Shown here: positions 1 to 10,678 of the stretch, one piece after another | How the letters are laid out: the number at the start of each line of letters is the position of its first letter | How positions within the stretch are numbered: position 1 is the first letter of the stretch | Notes under the pieces: model-generated | Database searches by the model: none | Told to the model about the DNA's origin: nothing | Seen by the model: only the letters and a program-made list of their open reading frames with translations | Program-made: the position numbers and the translations under genes | NCBI GenBank assembly: GCA_009801015.1 | Contig: VHZZ01003135.1 | Location: 32,768 to 63,542, forward strand | DNA from: Silene noctiflora | Taxonomy: Eukaryota > Streptophyta > Magnoliopsida > Caryophyllales > Caryophyllaceae | Direction of reading: 5' to 3' | Length of the DNA stretch: 30,775 bases

Positions 1-800
1 ATATAATACGAAAACTAAAGTTCAAATAACAAATAACCAAATTAATTAAACAAGGGCAAAAAGGTAATATTTAGGGGCGAGATGAGTAAAGTTAGAGACA
101 ATCTTTAGCAAACCCCTTTTCATTCCATATGATAAGAGTGAATTAAATTAAATAATTAACTGCAACAGTAAATGAGTTGAAGAGCTAAATATAAAAATTA
201 ATGGTTATCAATTTAAACGATAAATGCAATAAAACTAATATGTAAACATGCTATATAAACTGTACATGTATTACACGGAATCTATACTAATCTTAATACT
301 AATCTTAATCTTGCTTGAGTATCCATAAGATATCCATATCATAGTATATGACACCCTAGCCATACCCTAACAATTACGTGGACAGAATTTAATTAGCCCG
401 CCGGGCCGGCTAATCTCGAGTTACATTTTTCTCCTGTTAACTAATAATTTTCAAAACATTCCCGCCATAATTATGTTGCGGAAAGTCATGCACCTCCTAC
501 CATTTATAATTCACAATTGACCTCATAAAAAAAAAAAAACCTTTAAATTGTGTGATCTCTGTACCCTCAAGGTCGGTTCATCTTTTATCGCCGTAGTTTG
601 CTTGATTTTTTTTTAAAAATAAATCTTTAATTCTGGGTGTTGGGTGCATCTTTCGCCAGTTTAGGTTAATGCACTGATGTACGACAACTGTTTGATGAAT
701 TGCTTCAATGGAATAACAATATTTTTTCACACAAATTTATTCTTCTAAAAATTTGGTTTTGTTCAATCAAGGGTTCCTAGAATCCAATTACTGTAAAGAA
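1..800. other. Non-genic flank, no gene recognised
   Basis: AT-rich sequence beyond the 3' end of gene 1. I see no coding exon, RNA gene or transposon terminus. The only local structure is a GC-rich inverted repeat at about 392-414, with 7-bp arms around a GC-only centre. Confidence 0.6.
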
Positions 801-809
801 AAATGGTAC

Positions 810-1250
810 GTGGTTTTGGTTTTGTTAGACTAGCAGATTGTTCTTTGTCAGTTCCTTTAATGACCACGACTGGTTTACAGCCGTAGCTAGCGCTCTATGT
901 GGGCAATTACTTTATCAGGTGGCCATTTTTAAATTTCTTTTGACAGTCATTACATCAATACATTTGGTGTTTAAATACGGACTATTTGCCATCACTAATT
1001 TGATCAGTTGTGATCTGCAGAATCATTGAATTTTGAGTTGCAGTTCTGTGGGATTTTGCTCAAAACGGCTGATATTTTGAGCATCAGGTATTATTCGTAT
1101 AATATGGATGGGTTGTGCTTTCATAAATATGGCTCAATCTCTATCTACTTCATATTCTATAGACGACTATAGTCCCTGTTAATCCAAGGATTGAAGTGAG
1201 AAATTGCATTGATTCGAACTTGTTTATGTCATCATTTCATGAGTTAGTCT
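810..1250. repeat. 3'-flank repeat, copy A (downstream of gene 1)
   Basis: This stretch is diverged but collinear with about 5515-5975 and 12010-12420. Shared landmarks in order are a CTAGCAG/CTTGCAG then GTTGYTCT block, a CCAYGA block, a TTTATCAGG/TTTGTCAAG block, and CTGTGG followed by a T-rich run ending in CAGGTA or TGGTA. Each copy lies just beyond the 3' end of a non-RD kinase exon, so it marks the tandem unit. The short open frame at 838-1029 starts with TTG and is not conserved in the other copies, so I do not call it a gene. Confidence 0.65.
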
Positions 1251-1707
1251 TCAGTGATCTGTTAATGATCCAAGTTACAAATTCCGAGCTATAAGGGTCC
1301 AATAAATTGAAATTATTGTGGTATATATGTGCTTATTTGTGGAAATGAACTATCAAAGATCAAAGTTATAAATTCACCAGTAAAAAATTCACATGCTCAT
1401 CACGTATTACCTTAGCATGGAGTTGCCCAAAACTGTAGTACTTTCGGTTCCACAGAAACTGTACACTAAAATTCTTCCATTAGAGAGATATCTAATAACA
1501 TTGAAAGCAAATTTTTTTCCCTTCTATTATAGATTGTGATGAATCTACTACTACAACAACATTAATAACACTACAGCCTCAATCCCAGATTTATTTGATG
1601 TTGGCTAACATAAATTACGAAAAACAGGAAGAAAAGGAAAGGACAACGTGATGATTAAGAAAACTGCTCCTCCGACTTTTATTTGTGGATTACTTCTTTT
1701 CTTTTTT
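1251..1707. other. Spacer 3' of gene 1
   Basis: AT-rich sequence that probably includes the 3' UTR of gene 1, which is read on the minus strand. No separate gene is visible. No polyadenylation signal could be singled out with confidence. Confidence 0.5.
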
Positions 1708-4219
1708 TCACAATAAAATTAGGGGTTCAGTAGAATTATGCTGCGACATTTGATGAGTAGGGAAACTGCTTATTTTTTCAGTAACTTCGTCACTAGAATT
1801 ATGCTGTGACAAAGAGGGCCTGGGAGGAACTTGCAATGACTCTAGAGGCCCTACCAGCATTTCCACCACCCTAGTCATTGGTGGTCTATCTGAAGGATTT
1901 TCTTGAATACACCACAAGCCAACCAAAATCATTTTCTTCAATGTTCCATTTTCATCTCCATTTAGTATATCTTGATGAGCAATTTCTTCAGTTTGTTCCA
2001 GCTGGTCGTATATCCAATAGGGAAAATATTGAGTACTACTTCGAATTTGAGCATGCACATTTTTTCGACAACCAACCATTTCCAAAACCAACATTCCATA
2101 GCTGTAGACATCTGATTTATGAGAGCCGCCCCCAGAACTCTGGCGGTATACCTCAGGAGCAATGAATCCCACTGTTCCTCTCGGTCGTGACAAGGGTACA
2201 ATACTGACATTATGCTTGCAAAGCTTAGCGAGACCAAAATCTGCAATCTTTGGGCAGAAATTTTCATCTAACAGTATGTTGTGAGGCTTAATGTCAAAGT
2301 GAACTATTCTGGTATTACAACCTCGATGCAAATACTCTAGACCTCTTGCAATCCCGACTGCGATCTCGAGCAATTTTTCCCATGCTAGTGATTGATAGTT
2401 ATTATTCCCATTTATGAATTTATCTAGAGATCCTTTCGGCATGTAGTCATATATGAGAGCTCTTTTCTGACCCTTAACACTGAAACCCAGTAGCACGACA
2501 ATATTAACATGATTAGTTCTTCCAATGCTTCTAACCTCATTCATAAAATCATCTGCATTTCCCGTAGAATTTTTCAAAACTTTGACTGCCACCAAATGGC
2601 CATCTTGTAACTTACCCTTGTATACGATGCCAAAGCCTCCTTCACCCAGTTTTTCTTTAAAAGAACTTGTTATTTTTTTTAGAGATTTGTAGGCGTATAT
2701 TTTGGGTGTGAGGGATCCACACTTCTTCAATGAAGCATCGTTGTCCTGATCGTCTGTAGAGTATCTCTTCTTGAAGTAACAAGTCACAAGAACAGTAATA
2801 ATGCCAAGCCCTAATAATCCTAAAAAAGACGTGAAAGTGTTAACGGGTCACACATTCATAGTTCTTGGTGCATATAACTGAAATGTGTTCTCTCGACCAT
2901 TTATGAGGCACCACATATTATACTTCAAGCTTCAAAAACTAACTTACCTAGAGTTACTCCAGCAATAATACTGGCAACCTTGTGGTGAGTGGATCCTGCA
3001 GATCAATGTATTTGAATGTTCAAAAGGAAAAATCACCTTGTTTAAGTTTTTTCAATTCAGTTAATTGCTTCTGATTTTCTTCACTCTTCTCAATTGAGTG
3101 TAATCATTATACAGTGAATTGCAAACATTAAAATTCCCATATTATATTTACTAGATGTTGGCTTATCACTAATTGCAGATGACTGTTGTCCTTGGGCTTT
3201 ATTTGAAGGGAAAGGGAAGGATACAATTTCCATTGCTACATAGATATGATTCGGAACAAGAATGACCCCCTGCCTTTCCCTCCTCTCCCCTATAATTGAA
3301 TCCAAACAAAGGGTTAAGGTCGATCTGGAAGAGACTGATATTGGATTATTGGTTCATGTTTACGTTTATATCTTCCATTATATAATTGACGTACTCAAAA
3401 TAACATAGATCAAGGATTCATACCGTTATCACCTGTACTGCATTTGGAATCATATGGCCTATCAGGGCAGAAACAAGTAAATGTTGCCAGATTTGTATCA
3501 GAACCGCACTCTTCACCAGATTCACGACAACCATGACATAGCTCATTCTCCGCAATCCATTCTAGTCTAAAACCATATTTCAAAGTATTTTGCAAGGAAT
3601 TTGTATCTGATATAGCCTCATGGAGAATGCGGGCAATTGCCACCATAACCAGAATCCTATCCGGGCATGATTTATATTGACTTGTGACTTGGGAGGAATC
3701 CATATTCTGGGTTATAATGTAACCCGTTGGGCTATAAGGCTTGTTATAAGTCGCGTTAGTACGGCAGGATATCTCATTTTCTTCCTCTGAGGATGTTGTA
3801 GGACAATTATAGACGAGGGTGATATAATCATCTATGGATGTATTTTTGTACAGACTCAAGTTTATAGTGGTGTTGGTATTGAACAAGGTTTGTGGGCATA
3901 AATCGTCCCAAAAACTTTGCATAGCGACATAGATAGCATCTGAAGTGGCATCCATTCCTAGGATGTAATAGATTTCCGCGAACATGGAAATCTCAGGAAT
4001 GGAATTATTCCTGCAACTAACTATAAAACCAGGATAACCGCAATATTGGGGACGGAGATTTCCATCATAGAAAGGGTAGTTTAAGCTAATATTACCACAC
4101 TGAAATGGCATCCTACATTCCTCATATTTCTCATCATTAGCATAAGCAGATTTGCGGAATTGGAGTGAGGTAAATAGTAAGAGAATGAGGAATATGGTTG
4201 ACAGAAAATAAAGCTCCAT
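1708..4219 (-). CDS. Gene 1: LRK10L-2-type receptor-like kinase, intact (non-RD)
   Basis: Predicted plasma-membrane receptor-like Ser/Thr kinase; ligand unknown. Exons on the minus strand are 4219-3424, 2995-2948 and 2819-1708 (796+48+1112 nt), giving 651 aa plus stop. All introns are GT-AG and all junctions are phase 1. Residues 1-27 form a signal peptide. A GUB_WAK_bind-like region carries Cys35, 41, 60 and 69. A WAK_assoc-like C-terminal part has LEW at 219-221 and Cys228, 231, 238, 249, 251 and 260. The membrane helix is about 272-295, encoded across exons 2 and 3. The kinase has a GEGGFG loop at about 340-345, the VAVK Lys at about 361, HFD at 455-457 (Arg of HRD replaced, so non-RD), DFG at 475-477 and a GFIAPE activation-segment motif. 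ATG 4219 is followed directly by the signal peptide. The family resembles Arabidopsis LRK10L-2 and cereal Lrk10. It heads the minus-strand tandem cluster. Confidence 0.88.
3198..3303. mobile_element. Possible MITE-like foldback in gene 1 intron 1
   Basis: Imperfect inverted repeat with purine-rich GAAGGGAAAGGGAAGG on the left and pyrimidine-rich CTTTCCCTCCTCTCCCC on the right, about 60 bp apart. It lies inside intron 1. A similar arrangement occurs in intron 1 of gene 2 at about 8573-8758. No clean target-site duplication was found, so it could also be a chance purine-rich foldback. Confidence 0.35.
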
Positions 4220-5514
4220 TTTCTTTCTGTGTGGAAGGTTTCGGGTTGAATTCGAGCGCGTTTGTTTGGGATAATTGTGTTATGAATTATTCAGTTCTAT
4301 AAAAAGTAGGAAGTGAAGGATTCTCAAAGGTAGATGAACAAGTCTAACAAAGCTGCATTGGAAGTAAGTGCCTAGTTGTGTAGGTACACTCTCTACAGAC
4401 AATACTCATTAACTCATAGTCAACGCCATTATCTTCTTCTATCTTTCTGAGCTGAAATGATAGTAATTTATTTAGTTATTAAGCATACATAGGAAGTAGG
4501 ATATATTGCAGCTTTTGTCAATTTACGGGTCCATTACTCCATTACATATTCTTTCCGTGAAACTGCATTGTTTATAGACTAGGATGTTGAAATGCCACGC
4601 CCTTATCCTATCTATATAGCAACTACTTGGTAAGTTTGTAGTCACTTAATTTTTTTGAGATTTTTTATATTTGATTGGTATTTGTTTGGGTTTAATCCCT
4701 CCGTTTCAGAAATACCTTCCAAATTAAAAACAATGTAGAATTAAAGACACCTAAACATCCAAAAGAATTTATTTGTTTTAAGATAATAATGATATAGTGG
4801 GACAAGTGAGGGGTATTTAAGTAGTAATAGGAATGAAAATTAAGACTAATGAAATCGTGCCTTTACGGATAAAAAAAACAAGCAAATCGTAGAAAGTAGA
4901 AGATATATGTGTAAAATGTGGCTATACTCTTCAATTTATTTCTGTTCCTGACAAATGATAAAAAAATGTTAAGTTGTGGACAGCCCTAAGAAGCAAAGAT
5001 TAAGATGAGATGGCAAAATCCAAATGTACTCTAGTTTTGCTCCATCATTACTTTAACTATTTTTATTATTGTATCTGTAATCAGCAAGTAATAATGTTGT
5101 ACAATTTTCTATAATTTTATTTGAAATTTCCTGAGTAACCGGAGTAATCTTTGAGGTTTTTGTGCTAAATAAGCGCAATAATGTTAGCATGGTGAGGTTT
5201 GGAGAGAAAAGTCGTTTGTCTAGTGTGTGCTGCATCACAACACACTGCTTTACCAATTCGGACCTCGTCCTGCACATATATAGCATGTCTCCAGAGTCTA
5301 GAAGCTAGTTCTCTTCTCTTTGCTTAACCTTGGCTTTCAAACTTTCCCTTATCCATTTTTATGACACTTAATGTTCTGCATTATTTGATCCGATGGTTTG
5401 CCCAGGTGAGATATTATATTGTGTATTCATAAATTGGGGATGTAAATCTAGGGTTATGTAAAAGAGTGAAAGAAAACTAAGTACTTAAACAAGAATATAT
5501 GCTGTTATTGAGTG
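4220..5514. other. Spacer between gene 1 promoter and gene 2 3' flank
   Basis: The first 130 bases upstream of the gene 1 ATG resemble the DNA just upstream of the exon-1 starts at 14307 and about 15890, so this is a shared promoter-proximal block of the tandem family. The rest is AT-rich. The open frame at 5053-5286 has no recognisable domain and I leave it uncalled. Nothing else is seen. Confidence 0.5.
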
Positions 5515-5975
5515 GATTTTGTTGCTGCTATACTAGCAGGTTGTTCTGGGTTGGCTACTATAAATGTTTCGTCAACGTCCATGACAGGTCTACAATCTTC
5601 ATGTGAGCTTTTACGTGGGTATTTAGTAGTGGTAAGCTTACTTTGTCAAGTCCTCCATCTCAATTTTCTTTCTTGATCATTTTAATCAATAGTTCTTTGT
5701 TGAATATAGAGTTGTGGACTTGTGGATGAACTTCAACTACTTGCTTGTTGCTCTTCCGTCATCTGTGGGATTTTGATGGAATTGCTGACATCTTGAGCTT
5801 CAAAGTTTCAGGTATGGTTTCTAATGTCCTATGATAGGAATGTTTGCTTTCGTGGTGATGGCTCAGTACATACCTACTTTCTGCTCGCTAGACACTGATT
5901 TAGTGCTACCTGTTGAGATGCATTTTAAAGTCTAATCCAAAAATCCAAGTTAGGAAGTGCAACCATTCTAGATTG
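5515..5975. repeat. 3'-flank repeat, copy B (downstream of gene 2)
   Basis: Collinear with the blocks at about 810-1250 and 12010-12420. It matches the 12-kb copy best, for example the shared TTTGTCAAGYCCTCCATCTC block. It lies on the 3' side of gene 2 and supports a tandem origin of genes 1, 2 and 3 from one unit that included about 0.5 kb of 3' DNA. No coding content is recognised. Confidence 0.72.
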
Positions 5976-6300
5976 TTTTTCTATCACTTTATCATGGAAA
6001 ATGATTTTGAGCCACCCGGTGATACTGAACACATTCCCACCATGATCACATTATATATATTAGGAGTGTATTAGTGTAGTATTCGACACGTTTATGAGTA
6101 TGGTGGTAGTGAGTTTCCGTAATCAGTACAACCAGGTAAAACCCTATCACCTTCTCATTATTACAGTGCCATTTCTGGATGCCTATAGACAGGTATGCCT
6201 TCATTTGCTCAGATATAAACAAAAATGGTAATAAAACATATCTATGTCAAAATTCTATTGTCTTTTAGGCTTGTATCTGTGAGTTCAGATTTTTTTCTAG

Positions 6301-9300
6301 TCATACTGTAACCGTGACATTACTAGAAGAAATAGGTTGTGATATTGGAGGAGTAAACAAAGAGGGAATGTCGGGAATTTGCAATGACTCTAGAGGCCCT
6401 TCGAGCATTTCGACCACTCTACTCATTGGTGGCCGTCTTGATGGGTTTGTTTGTATGCACCACAAACTCACCAAAATCATTTTCCTTTGAGTTACTCTTT
6501 CTTCTCCATCTAATCTATCTTGATGGCCACATTCATCTGTTTTTTCCAGCTGCTTGTATATCCATTGAGGAAAATACTGTTCACTACTATGTCCAACTTG
6601 AGCATTCGCATTATTGCGATAGCCGACCATATCCAAAACCAACATTCCATAGCTGTAGACATCTGATTTATGAGATACGCTACCAAAACCATTTTGATAT
6701 ACCTCAGGAGCTATGAATCCCACACTTCCTCTCGCTCCTGACATAGACGATATTATACTGTCATTCCCCTTTAAACGCTTAGCAAGACCAAAATCTGAAA
6801 CTTTCGGGCAGAAATTTTCATCTAATAAAATATTGTGAGGCTTGATATCAAAGTGAACTATTCTTGTATTACAACCTCGGTGTAAATACTCCAGACCTCT
6901 TGCTATCCCGACTGCAATCTTAAACAATTCATCCAAATTTAGTGATCGGTGGCTGTTCTTCGCATATATAAACTTCTCAAGAGATCCGTTTGGCATGAAG
7001 TCATATAGGAGAGCTCTTCTCTGACCCTCAAAGCAAAACCCTAATAGTGTGACAACATTTACATGGTTACTCCCTCCAATACTTGTGACCTCATTTATGA
7101 ATTCCTCTGCATTTCCCTTGGATTCCTTCAAAAGTTTGACTGCCACCAGATTGCCGTTTGGTAATTTTCCCTTGTAGACAATGCCATAGCCTCCTTCACC
7201 CAGTTTATCTTTAAATGAGTTTGTTATTTTTTTCAGAGATTTGTAGGTGTATCTTTTTGTTGGGAGGTCTCCATGTTTCTTCAGGAAAGCATCAATATCT
7301 TGGTTTTTCGTAGAGTATCGCCTTTTGATATAACAAGCCAGAAGAGCAAGCATGCCTAGCCCAAATACTGAACAAGCTGCATTCGTTCAAAAGAAGGAAC
7401 TTAGAGTTAGAACTTAGAGGGTCACTAATTCATATTGTCAATGAATATCACAGAGATGAAAATATGATGAATGGTTCGAGATTAACTCATGAGGTTGTAA
7501 GTCCAAAAAATTCACATGGTTGTTAGAGTCACCATTAAACACTTAAAAATGCTTAAAAATCTTCGTTTGAATTACATATCCATAATTACTTCATTGGCAT
7601 ACCTTGTTGGAAGTGAATCCTGAAAAACAATATATGTTGATGGTTTACAACATTTGACAAGGGAGAAACCGAGAAAGAACTGTGGAAAAGTGTTTCTGAA
7701 GGGACCATGAAAATGAAAATACTTTATTAGCTTCGTTTAAGTTACATACCTAGAATCACACCAAGGATTGTGTGTACGGAAGTGGATCCTGCAAAACAAA
7801 GTATTTTAATGTTTCATTAGATATGGCAAGGCAAAAGAAGTATCAAAGAGTGTTTCGGAAGGATGCCCTATCATTTAACTTGAGGTCTGAAGATTTGCTT
7901 ATTTTTGGGGATGGTGCAGCCTGCTAATATCAGAATACATTTTTTTCCCGGGCACTATGGGTGAAATTATAATGTCCAGTTTTGTAAGACTAAAGAATAT
8001 AAAGATGAACTTGGCAGAACATGTTTACTTTTCGCAATCCAATACAATAGTTGTCTGAGAAGCTGACATTGGGTTTAGGACCTGAGTAACCCAGCTTAAA
8101 GCCTAGATGTTACATTAGTCTGCTATTAGTATTACTTGGATTGGGTGATTTAGAGGAGAGGGAGGGAAATGTAGGGGCCTATTTCCATTGTTTTGTTAGC
8201 AAGTTGGTTGGAGGAAGTATTTGCAGTGTTTAAGAATAATCTTAAATGATGTTGTCAGCGTAATGTCCGAGAACTGTGCAGTGTTTTAATTTTCACTTTA
8301 ATATTTGCAGTAGTTATGCAACACTTCCTAGAAGCATACATTTCCCTGAAGTTTTCCAGATCGAACTGGAATAAGTATGATTGGTTTTTGGCTTATATCT
8401 ATTAAGATTTTTGTTACCATGAGAGACATATGTGGCCTTATCTATGTATGTAAATATGTTTACAAGTACTAGCAAATGGGGAAGCCTATACCCCTGTGTG
8501 TAGGCACAAGTGAGGTTCCTTCCTTAAACTAGAGTAAAATATATGCATCTGCGTCTCTGTGGATAAAAGATTTTGAAGGGAAAGGGAGGGAAGCGGAAAG
8601 GATAGTTACTTGGTTAGCAAATAAGATTGAAGGGAATAGAGAGGGAGGTATTTGGAAGGATTCATTTTACTTCTCCAAGCTTAATCAAAATCCCTCCAAC
8701 ATAGGAAAAATTTCGAGGGAAAGCTCTTCACCGCATTCCCTTTCCTCTTCCCTTCACAATCTTAGTTTGTGTGAACAACGAAGGTAGACAGTTTTCAGAT
8801 GACCCAAACGAGAACGAAATCTTGTATTTTGTTTCTTTGCTACTAGATGGAAATTGAAACTATGATGAGTGGTTGGAAGTTGTTTCTTCGCTACTGGATG
8901 GAAATTATGCCTTGTACTTCTTTTTTCCCATAAATTTGGCAAATAATTCATTGGTTTAAAACAAAAGGTCATTTAGGAATGAGGATGTTACTGCTTTCTG
9001 GCTACCTGATCTACTTGGGGCACCGGGCACCTACAACTATAGGTTCATCCCTTAATTTACAGACTGAAACGAGTATTTTCAGGTTTCTAATTTCACCTCA
9101 ACAGCATAAGCAGTTCCATGAAGGAATTTTAGCAACATAATGAATAATCAAAGAAGAGTTGTTTGAAAGATGAGAGCTTTGGAAACTTCCTGTCAGAAAT
9201 ATAATTCAAAAAAGATACATTGAAGGAATATAGACTTGTCTGCATAAGCCTGTTTGACCCTCTACTGCATCCTAAAGTTGTGCAGTAGATCAGTTAACAT

Positions 9301-10678
9301 TCAGTTTTTTATTTGTCATTCTAAACTAGTTATAAGAGTCGTTCGGAAGAAACATAAATAATTTTAAGTGAATAAAAAAATAACAATACCCTAGTACGAA
9401 GCTACTCCGTTGGGTAACTAGTTATAAGAGCCTCAAGAGTTCCCTAAAATGGCGAGGTGTCTCATAAGCCTATTTGTCATTCTAAACTAGTTATAAGAGC
9501 CTCAAGAATTCCCTAAAATGGCGAGGTGTCTGTTGGGTTTGGGATGTAACTATGTAAGGAATATTCGTTCACTGACTTATTTTTACACTAGTAGATAGAA
9601 ACTACTCCGTATAATCTATGGTAATATTACTCTCTCAAGTCTCAAGTTTATCTTGTTTTTCAAACAACGAAGCCATTACTTGAAGATCTCAATTCTCAAG
9701 CTAAATATCAACTTACAATTGTATTCTGAAACGTACGAGATTTTGGCATCAAACATAATCAATTAGTCTGCTACAAAGGATTCTCTCTATCGCCAACATG
9801 TTGCCAACATTTCCGTTAATCATGTATCAAAAGTTCATGTTCAATGACCCCGAATAAAAATATGCAACAGTAGTTACCTAAATCAGAACCTAGAAATAAA
9901 ATTTGGGTAGAGAAGGGTAAGGATTCATACCATTGCAATCAGATTCGTAAGATCCATTAGAGCAATAACAGGTAAATTTACCAAGAGTTGTGTTAAAACC
10001 ACACAAGCCTCCTGATCCACGACACCCATCACAAAGCTTGTTCTCTGCAATCCACTCTAATCCAAAACCAACGCGAAAAATCCCCGGTAAGCTACCACTA
10101 CCGGTATTCTGATTAGATAGAGATTGGGGTAGTGTTGGCAAGACAACACTGGTCTGGCATGTTGCATTTAGGGTTTTAGCTTGAGAGGACTCGCTATTCT
10201 GAGTCGTATAGTAACCTATTTGGTTAGGGTTACTTGCGTCCCTACAGGAAAACGGATTTGCTGTGGTGGCAGTTGTACTAGGACAGTCATAGAAGATGGT
10301 AACATTTTCATTTGTGGATGCATATTGGTAAAGGGTCAAGTTTATGTTCAAACTTTGTGGACAAACACCATTAAATGTGTAATAGTCTTGTGAAACAACA
10401 GTTACAGTATCTGAAGTTGAACTCGTACTGAGAAGGTAGTAAATCTCTGATGACATTGAAATCTCAGGATGAGAAACTCCGCAATCAATTTGAAAACCGG
10501 GATAACCACAATATGAAGGGCGGTTATCTCCATCATAGAAAGGGTAGCTTAGGCTAACGGTAGTGTTTCCACACAAAAATGGCGTCTTACATTTCTCATA
10601 CTCGTCACTATCAGCTTCGACAAAGTTATGGAGTATTAAAGGGAAGATGAAAAGCATGGAGAAGAAAAAATATACCAT
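6301..10678 (-). CDS. Gene 2: chimeric receptor-like kinase, gene-5-type ectodomain on non-RD kinase
   Basis: Predicted plasma-membrane receptor kinase. Minus-strand exons are 10678-9931, 7788-7750 and 7376-6301 (748+39+1076 nt), giving 620 aa plus stop, with GT-AG introns and phase-1 junctions. Residues 1-22 form a signal peptide. The GUB_WAK-like region has Cys30, 36, 57 and 66, followed by a WAK_assoc-like region with an LEWIAEN motif and paired Cys. The membrane helix is about 254-276. The kinase has GEGGYG at 322-327, the VAVK Lys at 343, HFD at 437-439 and DFG at 457-459. The kinase closely matches genes 1 and 3. The ectodomain instead matches gene 5, being identical over residues 50-227 apart from three N-containing codons. 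Intron 1 is 2142 nt: its exon-proximal part resembles gene 5 intron 1, its far part the tandem family. The splice join is inferred. The alternative is that exon 1 is an orphan copy and the kinase uses another first exon. Confidence 0.75.
7560..7880 (-). repeat. Tandem duplication carrying gene 2 exon 2 and a decayed copy of it
   Basis: Two diverged copies of about 140-160 bp lie side by side. One (about 7740-7880) contains functional exon 2 at 7788-7750. The other (about 7560-7720) contains a decayed equivalent in intron 2, whose acceptor AG is at 7621-7620. Using the next GT gives a 17-nt microexon (7619-7603) that breaks frame, and reading further meets a stop. The decayed copy should therefore be skipped in normal splicing. 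Confidence 0.6.
8573..8758. mobile_element. Possible MITE-like foldback in gene 2 intron 1
   Basis: Imperfect terminal inverted repeats: GAAGGGAAAGGGAGGGAAGC on the left and a CCCTTTCCTCTTCCCTTC block on the right, about 180 bp end to end. Base composition resembles the smaller foldback in gene 1 intron 1. No coding capacity is present and no clear target duplication was found. It lies between the part of intron 1 that resembles gene 5 and the part that resembles the tandem family. Confidence 0.4.

Noticed and set aside
838..1029. 63-aa plus-strand frame in the 3' flank repeat
   Set aside because: It begins with TTG and is not open in the homologous copies at 5.5 and 12.0 kb.
1878..2165. Open frame opposite the gene 1 kinase exon, with similar ones at 6384-6716 and 12894-13109
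   Set aside because: These are antisense shadows of conserved kinase exons, and their translations show no domain.
8754..8972. 72-aa minus-strand frame with an internal repeat
   Set aside because: It lies in gene 2 intron 1 and spans a small direct repeat of intron DNA; it is not like any protein I recognise.
10181..10393. 70-aa frame antisense to gene 2 exon 1, also present antisense to gene 5 (24264-24476)
   Set aside because: It is duplicated only because the underlying 534 bp are identical. It has no domain and lies opposite a strongly supported ectodomain exon.
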